The notes under the pieces were generated by a model that worked only from the letters and a program-made list of their open reading frames with translations, made no database searches and was not told where the DNA came from. Position numbers and translations under genes: made by a program. Shown one piece after another: positions 59,793 through 64,000 of a stretch of DNA of 64,000 nt; the stretch's first letter is position 1, and each line of letters starts with the position of its first letter. This stretch comes from Kaistella pullorum (GTDB lineage Bacteria > Bacteroidota > Bacteroidia > Flavobacteriales > Weeksellaceae): the NCBI RefSeq assembly GCF_014837035.1, contig NZ_JACSPS010000004.1:62001-126000 (forward strand), given 5' to 3'.

Positions 59793-59827
59793 CAAATTTA
59801 CACATACTTTTTAATTCGGACAAATTT
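59793..59827 (-). promoter_or_regulatory. Promoter of ric
   Basis: On the minus strand a -33 TTTG, 20-base spacer and exact -7 TAAATTTG, 25 bases before the ATG. Confidence 0.65.
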
Positions 59828-59849
59828 ATCCTATTATATTTTAGAGGAT
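59818..59849. promoter_or_regulatory. Overlapping palindromes over the ric -33 element: candidate operator
   Basis: GGACAAATTTATCC (59818-59831) is a palindrome with one mismatched pair. A second inverted repeat, ATCCT...AGGAT, spans 59828-59849. The first covers the -33 TTTG of ric, which suits a repressor site. The Rrf2 regulator encoded just upstream is the natural candidate. Confidence 0.45.
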
Positions 59850-59882
59850 TAAAGAAGTGATTTTTGACATGAATTTTTAGGG

Positions 59883-60317
59883 TTAATTACGTAGCCAGGC
59901 CAGGCCGTTTTCGGTTTGTGCAGCCAGATCCTTAAAAGTGTGCTTCTGCGTCATTTCAAAGAGTTTCTCGCGCACAACTTTGAAATCATCATGAACCGGA
60001 CAGGGATTTTCACCTGAACAGTGATGTAAACCGAGGCCACACTTAGTAAAAAGACCGTCACCATCGATTAGCCGTACCACATCAAAGATCCGATGTCTCG
60101 CCTGCTTTTCAGTGTCGAAGAAAAATCCCCCCTGCTTTCCGCGCACTGACTGTAAAATACCGCCACGACACAGAACCTGCAAAATCTTGGCTGTGAAAGC
60201 TACAGGTGCATCGATCGAAAGCGATACATCCTTCACATTCACGGTACGTTGCTGCTGGCTTTGCTGCGCGATATAGATGGCAGCTTTTATGGCGTATTCG
60301 CAGGCTTTAGAAAACAT
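59883..60317 (-). CDS. Rrf2-family regulator (NsrR/IscR-like)
   Basis: 144 residues from MFSKACEYAIKAAIYIAQQS. The winged helix is about 1-60, with the Rrf2 wing LQSVRGKQGGFFF. Three cysteines for an iron-sulfur cluster are Cys93, Cys100 and Cys106 (CGLGLHHC and CSGENPC), as in NsrR or IscR. It likely senses NO or cluster status. It stands directly upstream of ric on the same strand and is 4 bases from the membrane-protein gene before it. The earlier in-frame start lies within the neighbouring coding end and is not family-like. Confidence 0.9.
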   Translation of the reverse strand: MFSKACEYAIKAAIYIAQQSQQQRTVNVKDVSLSIDAPVAFTAKILQVLCRGGILQSVRGKQGGFFFDTEKQARHRIFDVVRLIDGDGLFTKCGLGLHHCSGENPCPVHDDFKVVREKLFEMTQKHTFKDLAAQTENGLAWLRN

Positions 60318-60321
60318 GATT

Positions 60322-60696
60322 TTATTTGAAAAATTTCCATTTCGGGATGAAGGCCAGTAATCCAACCGTTATGTACAGGAAGAGATTGGTCACATCCGTG
60401 TACAGAAATGTGCTGAGATAATAGTTGTGCAGCAGAAAATGCAGTACAACGACAGCCGGGAAAAGATAGGCGCCTATCTTACGATACATGAAAATGAGCG
60501 CAAGCCCGACGATCATGAGAAGATCGGTTAAAAAGATCAGTACAAAATAAAAATCAGGAATCCCAAGTTCGGCTTTCTGTAGATACTCATCAAAATCAAT
60601 ACCTGCACCCATCAGGCTGAAAAGCAGCAGTGCTGCGAGTGAAAGCAGGAAACCTATGTCCTTTTTTGGGCTTTCGTCCGCAAATTCGTCATTCAT
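60322..60696 (-). CDS. Hypothetical membrane protein
   Basis: 124 residues with about four hydrophobic helices (GFLLSLAALLLFSLMGAGI, FYFVLIFLTDLLMIVGLAL, IGAYLFPAVVVLHFLLH and LFLYITVGLLAFIP) and short acidic ends. Its stop is four bases before the Rrf2 gene, so they are one transcript. I recognise no family with confidence. By context it may belong to a nitrosative or redox response. A TATTTTTA element sits four bases before the ATG. Confidence 0.65.
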   Translation of the reverse strand: MNDEFADESPKKDIGFLLSLAALLLFSLMGAGIDFDEYLQKAELGIPDFYFVLIFLTDLLMIVGLALIFMYRKIGAYLFPAVVVLHFLLHNYYLSTFLYTDVTNLFLYITVGLLAFIPKWKFFK

Positions 60697-60699
60697 AGT

Positions 60700-60739
60700 G
60701 TAAAAATAACGAAACTTTTGATAGGCATCAAAAGTTTCG
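60700..60739 (-). terminator. Terminator of the Lrp-type gene
   Basis: On the minus strand CGAAACTTTTGAT pairs perfectly with ATCAAAAGTTTCG (13 bp, 4-base loop), then TTATTTTTA. The tail overlaps the predicted -7 element of the next gene. Confidence 0.82.
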
Positions 60740-60764
60740 CATGTAATAAGATTGTCAATGTAAT

Positions 60765-61235
60765 TTAGATAGAAACAGCGTCGATCAGACGGTTTTTATC
60801 AGACATGTATTCCTGCATCGAGATCATACTTTCTGTACGCATCACGTCCTGGATATCATCGATCTGATAGATAATTCGCTTTGCATCTTCGGTATTTTTC
60901 GCACGGACTTTACAGAAAATGTTATACTTTCCGGAGATCACGCTGGCCTCGATTACGTTCGGAATGGTAGTAAGTTCCTTTAAAACTTCCTGTGTTCGGT
61001 TACTTTTTGTAAGCAGAATGCCGATAAATGCGGTAAAATGATAATCAAGTTTTGCGTAATCGATATTAAGCGAAGAGCCTAAAATAATTCCGGCATCTTC
61101 CATCTTTTTTACACGCACGTGAATTGTACCCGCTGAAACCTCCATTTGCTTAGCGATTTCTGTGAAAGGCATACGGGTATTTTCAACTAAAAAATCCAGG
61201 ATTTTTTTATCTATTTCGTCTAACTGATAGTTCAT
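60765..61235 (-). CDS. Lrp/AsnC-family transcriptional regulator
   Basis: 156 residues. The N-terminal helix-turn-helix (about 1-60) has LDEIDKKILDFLVENTRMPF and AGTIHVRVKKMEDAGII. The C-terminal RAM/ligand-binding domain (about 68-145) includes GKYNIFCKVRAKNTEDAKR and ends with VMRTESMISMQEY. It probably controls amino-acid genes; targets are not visible. An exact TAAATTTG lies about 45 bases upstream, and the gene has its own terminator. Confidence 0.93.
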   Translation of the reverse strand: MNYQLDEIDKKILDFLVENTRMPFTEIAKQMEVSAGTIHVRVKKMEDAGIILGSSLNIDYAKLDYHFTAFIGILLTKSNRTQEVLKELTTIPNVIEASVISGKYNIFCKVRAKNTEDAKRIIYQIDDIQDVMRTESMISMQEYMSDKNRLIDAVSI

Positions 61236-61278
61236 TGTTAAATATTGTAAGATTGATAATTTTCGATTAATAATTTTG

Positions 61279-61286
61279 CAAATTTA
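61279..61286 (-). promoter_or_regulatory. -7 element of the Lrp-type gene
   Basis: TAAATTTG on the minus strand, exact match, 43 bases before the ATG. Confidence 0.5.
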
Positions 61287-61365
61287 CAAATAAATATTAA
61301 TACTAAAAAATTTCATTTCTTTTTAACAACTTTTAACGCTTTATTATGTATTAGCTAGGATATCC

Positions 61366-64000
61366 CTATTTTAACGTATCTTTTATAGAGGAATCGTTTT
61401 TAGTATCGCCAGTTTCCTGCACGGCTTTTTTACTTTTCTGTTTCCTTTTAAAGATTGTATTGAAACTTTTACTGTACACAACCCCAACTCCATAGCTTTG
61501 ATTAGCACCCGCATTTGCAGCTCCCGCACCGTTCAGCCCGATATTGGTAGGTTTTGAATAAGCCCTAAGCAAACGCGTTCCGTCATTTTTCTTAGACCAG
61601 TCATATTCTATAATACCCTCGCCCGAAAGATAATCTACATTGGTATTTTCGCTTTTTGTGATCGGTATTCCCAGGCCGGTTTTCACCGTGACGCGCGGTG
61701 AAAGTGCGAAACTTACACTCGCATTGGCCCGGTCGCCACTGTTTGAATTGGTGTCACCTTTCAAATAATTCAAATCCACCTGAAACTCATTGCTGATTTG
61801 GTTAAGAACGGATCCAAGTTGCTTGAAAAGCATATTGTAGCCGGATGTCTCCAGCGTATTTCCCAGATTGATATCGAAAGCCGAATTCCCCACATTGAAA
61901 CTGTTCATCACCAACACCGATCCAAACTGAATGATTTTTTCATCCTCATTGCTCATTTTCTCGGCTAAAGTTTCACGCAGACTGCTCGAAACGTCCTGTG
62001 CAGATACGCCAAGTTCAATCTTAGGATTGTTCAGGGTCTGTGTGATCTTCGTAGAAAGAAGAACATTGATCGGCTGCAGGCTTCCCATATTCAGATATGC
62101 GCCGGCGTTGCTCACCGTGCGGAGGTAGGTTGCATTTATATCCAGCTCGGGCGACATAGCATCACCGTCCCAGCGTATGCTGCTGTTTTTGGTAATTTGG
62201 AAGGTACGGTTGAGGATGGCTTTTGACACAAAAGTCCCGCTGTCCACAAAATAATCGCCGTTCATCGCGATGGTTCCCGTACGAGCCATTCTGAATCTTA
62301 ATTTTTCCGCTACACCACGAACGGTAATATCACCGATATCATCGCCTACAAGCACATTCACGGTTGTGCCGCGGTCTAATGAAATGGTGAAATCAACGTT
62401 TATGTTTGCGCTCGAACGCGGTCTCTCCTCGGCAGTTACGATCCCGGAATCATCACGTTTTAGGAAGCGTAGCATCTTAAATTCCTCCACATTTGAAGTG
62501 GAATTAGAATTAAATGTAAATACGCTGTTGTTCAGAGCAGTCATCTCAGGTGTGGAGATGTTCAGCGCTGAAACCGGCCCGTCAACATAGAGTGTTCCCG
62601 AACCATACACACGGCCCCAAAAGAGGTCGTTATCTTTTTGAGTTGTGTTTAGAAGCATTAGATTATCCGCACGCATCACAAGGTTGACACCCATCGATGA
62701 AAGCGTTTGAAACTGAATCGCCCCGGAAATCGAGCCACTTGAGTTGCCGCGGCCGTCTTTCACACCGATGTCATTGAGGATGGCAAGTCCGCGGGAAAGC
62801 GAAATCACCGTATCGTCCAGCGAATAATCTACGCCTGTGAAATTCAGTTTTAAACCAAAATCCTTCACCGCGATGTCACCACTGTAATCAAGGTTAGCCA
62901 ATGCACCCGAAATCTTCAGGTCACCCGAGGCTTTTCCGCGCAGATTGCCGAACACACCTTTCACGAATTCCTGTGCGAAAGCGAGGTCAAAATCATTGAG
63001 GTTGGCCGTAACATCCATCGTTGGCGACGAAGTATTATTATTAATGGTTCCCGAAAGGAAAAGTGAATTATTTCCAATGATTCCCGCTGATACGACACGT
63101 GCCTCGACATCGAAAACATTAGGAACAGTACTTTGTTTCGCCGAAATCACCACATTGCCCATGTCATTACCATTCATCATGATATCGGTAATATTCAGAT
63201 CGATCAGCGGCTGCAGATTGTTACGGTTCATTTTGATGTCAAAAGTACCGTTCGCTGTGCCCTGCATCGCCATGCTGTTGTCTGTGTTCATCAGCGCAAA
63301 TACTTTCGCGATGTCCAGATTCCGCACTTCGCCCGCGGCCGAAAAATCTTTCGCAGACTTAAAGACCGCGTTGCTTAGCAACAGTTCGCTGCTGTCTGAG
63401 TAGAGCCGCAGATTCTGCACAAGGAAATCACCAGCCTGCCGCCTGTAGGTTATTGAGTGATTCATTGCGGCGCTGGTATCCACGTTCCATTCCACATCAT
63501 TGAATTTCACGGCGGTAGGTTCAAAGCGGAACACATAGTCACCGGCGGCATTGGTAGATTGGTTCAGATTTACGGCATACTGCTTCATGGTCTGCTTCAC
63601 TTCATCTTCGGGGGACCCATGTCTGAATGAAGCCGCGATGTGCAGCACCTGATTATTTTCGTTCCGCCCGCTCAGGGTGATGTCTTTTAAGATATTCGTG
63701 TTGTACTCTACCCTACCAATTCTCGCAAATATCTGTTCGTCAAGATTTGCTGTATTGATACGCACCATCAGACTGTCGACCATTGCGCTGTCTTTTGTAA
63801 CTCTGTCGCGATCCGTAATGCGGTAGGCCGGATTGGAAGCAGCCAGAGCGCGGTCTGCCTCGGTGATTTCCTGCTTTTTGGTCATCACATATTTCAATGT
63901 CTGTGCGTCAACATTTAAAATCAAATTATTTGATGTACCATCAAAAGAACCATAAACCGAGGTCCCGCGCGGAATTTCAAGATTAGGCTCAAAATAATTC
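61366..64000 (-). CDS. TamB-like translocation/assembly module protein (C-terminal part)
   Basis: The frame is open to the right edge, so the N-terminus lies outside the window; about 878 C-terminal residues are seen. Long beta-rich repeats (VRGVAEKLRFRMARTGTIAM, GDYFVDSGTFVSKAIL) and the DUF490 end, with LNNPKIELGVSAQDVSSSL and the final QVDLNYLKG...TVKTGLGIPI block, are typical of TamB/DUF490. The end is Lys-rich (RKQKSKKAVQETG). TamB-like proteins form a hydrophobic groove across the periplasm for lipid or outer-membrane protein transport. The convergent side is not in view; no terminator is visible after the stop. Confidence 0.88.
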   Translation of the reverse strand, partial: NYFEPNLEIPRGTSVYGSFDGTSNNLILNVDAQTLKYVMTKKQEITEADRALAASNPAYRITDRDRVTKDSAMVDSLMVRINTANLDEQIFARIGRVEYNTNILKDITLSGRNENNQVLHIAASFRHGSPEDEVKQTMKQYAVNLNQSTNAAGDYVFRFEPTAVKFNDVEWNVDTSAAMNHSITYRRQAGDFLVQNLRLYSDSSELLLSNAVFKSAKDFSAAGEVRNLDIAKVFALMNTDNSMAMQGTANGTFDIKMNRNNLQPLIDLNITDIMMNGNDMGNVVISAKQSTVPNVFDVEARVVSAGIIGNNSLFLSGTINNNTSSPTMDVTANLNDFDLAFAQEFVKGVFGNLRGKASGDLKISGALANLDYSGDIAVKDFGLKLNFTGVDYSLDDTVISLSRGLAILNDIGVKDGRGNSSGSISGAIQFQTLSSMGVNLVMRADNLMLLNTTQKDNDLFWGRVYGSGTLYVDGPVSALNISTPEMTALNNSVFTFNSNSTSNVEEFKMLRFLKRDDSGIVTAEERPRSSANINVDFTISLDRGTTVNVLVGDDIGDITVRGVAEKLRFRMARTGTIAMNGDYFVDSGTFVSKAILNRTFQITKNSSIRWDGDAMSPELDINATYLRTVSNAGAYLNMGSLQPINVLLSTKITQTLNNPKIELGVSAQDVSSSLRETLAEKMSNEDEKIIQFGSVLVMNSFNVGNSAFDINLGNTLETSGYNMLFKQLGSVLNQISNEFQVDLNYLKGDTNSNSGDRANASVSFALSPRVTVKTGLGIPITKSENTNVDYLSGEGIIEYDWSKKNDGTRLLRAYSKPTNIGLNGAGAANAGANQSYGVGVVYSKSFNTIFKRKQKSKKAVQETGDTKNDSSIKDTLK

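Noticed and set aside
1-64000. CRISPR arrays, tRNA or rRNA genes, IS elements, prophage
   Set aside because: I looked for spaced direct repeats, cloverleaf-like gaps and transposase or integrase motifs and saw none.

Overview
The window looks like a chromosomal segment from a member of the Bacteroidota, class Flavobacteriia, most likely a Chryseobacterium/Kaistella-type Weeksellaceae. The reasons are: a complete SusC/SusD starch-uptake locus; the type IX secretion gene porT next to ubiE/menG; a split transketolase; a purM-purN-purH-purD-guaA cluster; and the Bacteroidota-type promoter element TAnnTTTG, with an exact match within about 60 bp upstream of roughly 17 genes. I see no phage, insertion sequence, CRISPR array, tRNA or rRNA. 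Most of the window is core genome.

Layout. 1-3650: the 3' end of an unidentified gene, an SGNH hydrolase, a hemerythrin-domain protein, a DEAD-box helicase whose motif II reads DEFD, and a lipoprotein. 3680-10640 (minus): purine synthesis (purM, purN fused to a metallophosphoesterase domain, purH, purD, guaA), preceded by a possible very short transcription unit. 10941-12646: a DUF808 membrane protein and a pirin. 12786-26202 (minus): a maltodextrin/starch locus with susC, susD, susE and susF-like genes, then from a separate promoter a GH97 alpha-glucosidase, a GH13 amylase, an NTF2-like protein and a sugar MFS permease. 26555-34214: metG, small proteins, a RsmI-like methylase, a low-molecular-weight phosphatase, dnaA, a thioesterase, pepE and a stress-like protein. 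34333-44007: a GH43 enzyme, rarA, yidD-lgt, nnr, mscL, a D-2-hydroxyacid dehydrogenase, a HAD protein, idi and gcvT. 44084-53446: hsp20, an ArsC-like protein, a zapB-like/zapA/6S-like RNA/rny block, porT, menG, a FabH-like synthase, a membrane phosphoesterase, a GNAT, and two tandem paralogous mini membrane proteins. 53532-64000: alaS, split transketolase, DUF488, the NO/iron-sulfur repair gene ric with an Rrf2 regulator, an Lrp regulator, and the C-terminal part of a TamB-like protein.

How the genes work together. SusC/D/E/F should bind and import malto-oligosaccharides across the outer membrane. GH13 and GH97 then cleave them in the periplasm and the MFS protein takes the products into the cytoplasm. 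The purine cluster runs from AIR synthesis to IMP, with guaA giving GMP. The Rrf2 regulator and ric are likely a nitrosative-stress pair, with a palindrome over the ric promoter.

Most interesting signals: the PurN-metallophosphoesterase fusion; four copies of a dispersed structured intergenic repeat; two duplicated mini membrane proteins with a shared unusual promoter; 21-bp phased repeats upstream of GH97; a 6S-like RNA between zapA and rny; and promoters placed so close to the start codon that the mRNAs should be leaderless.
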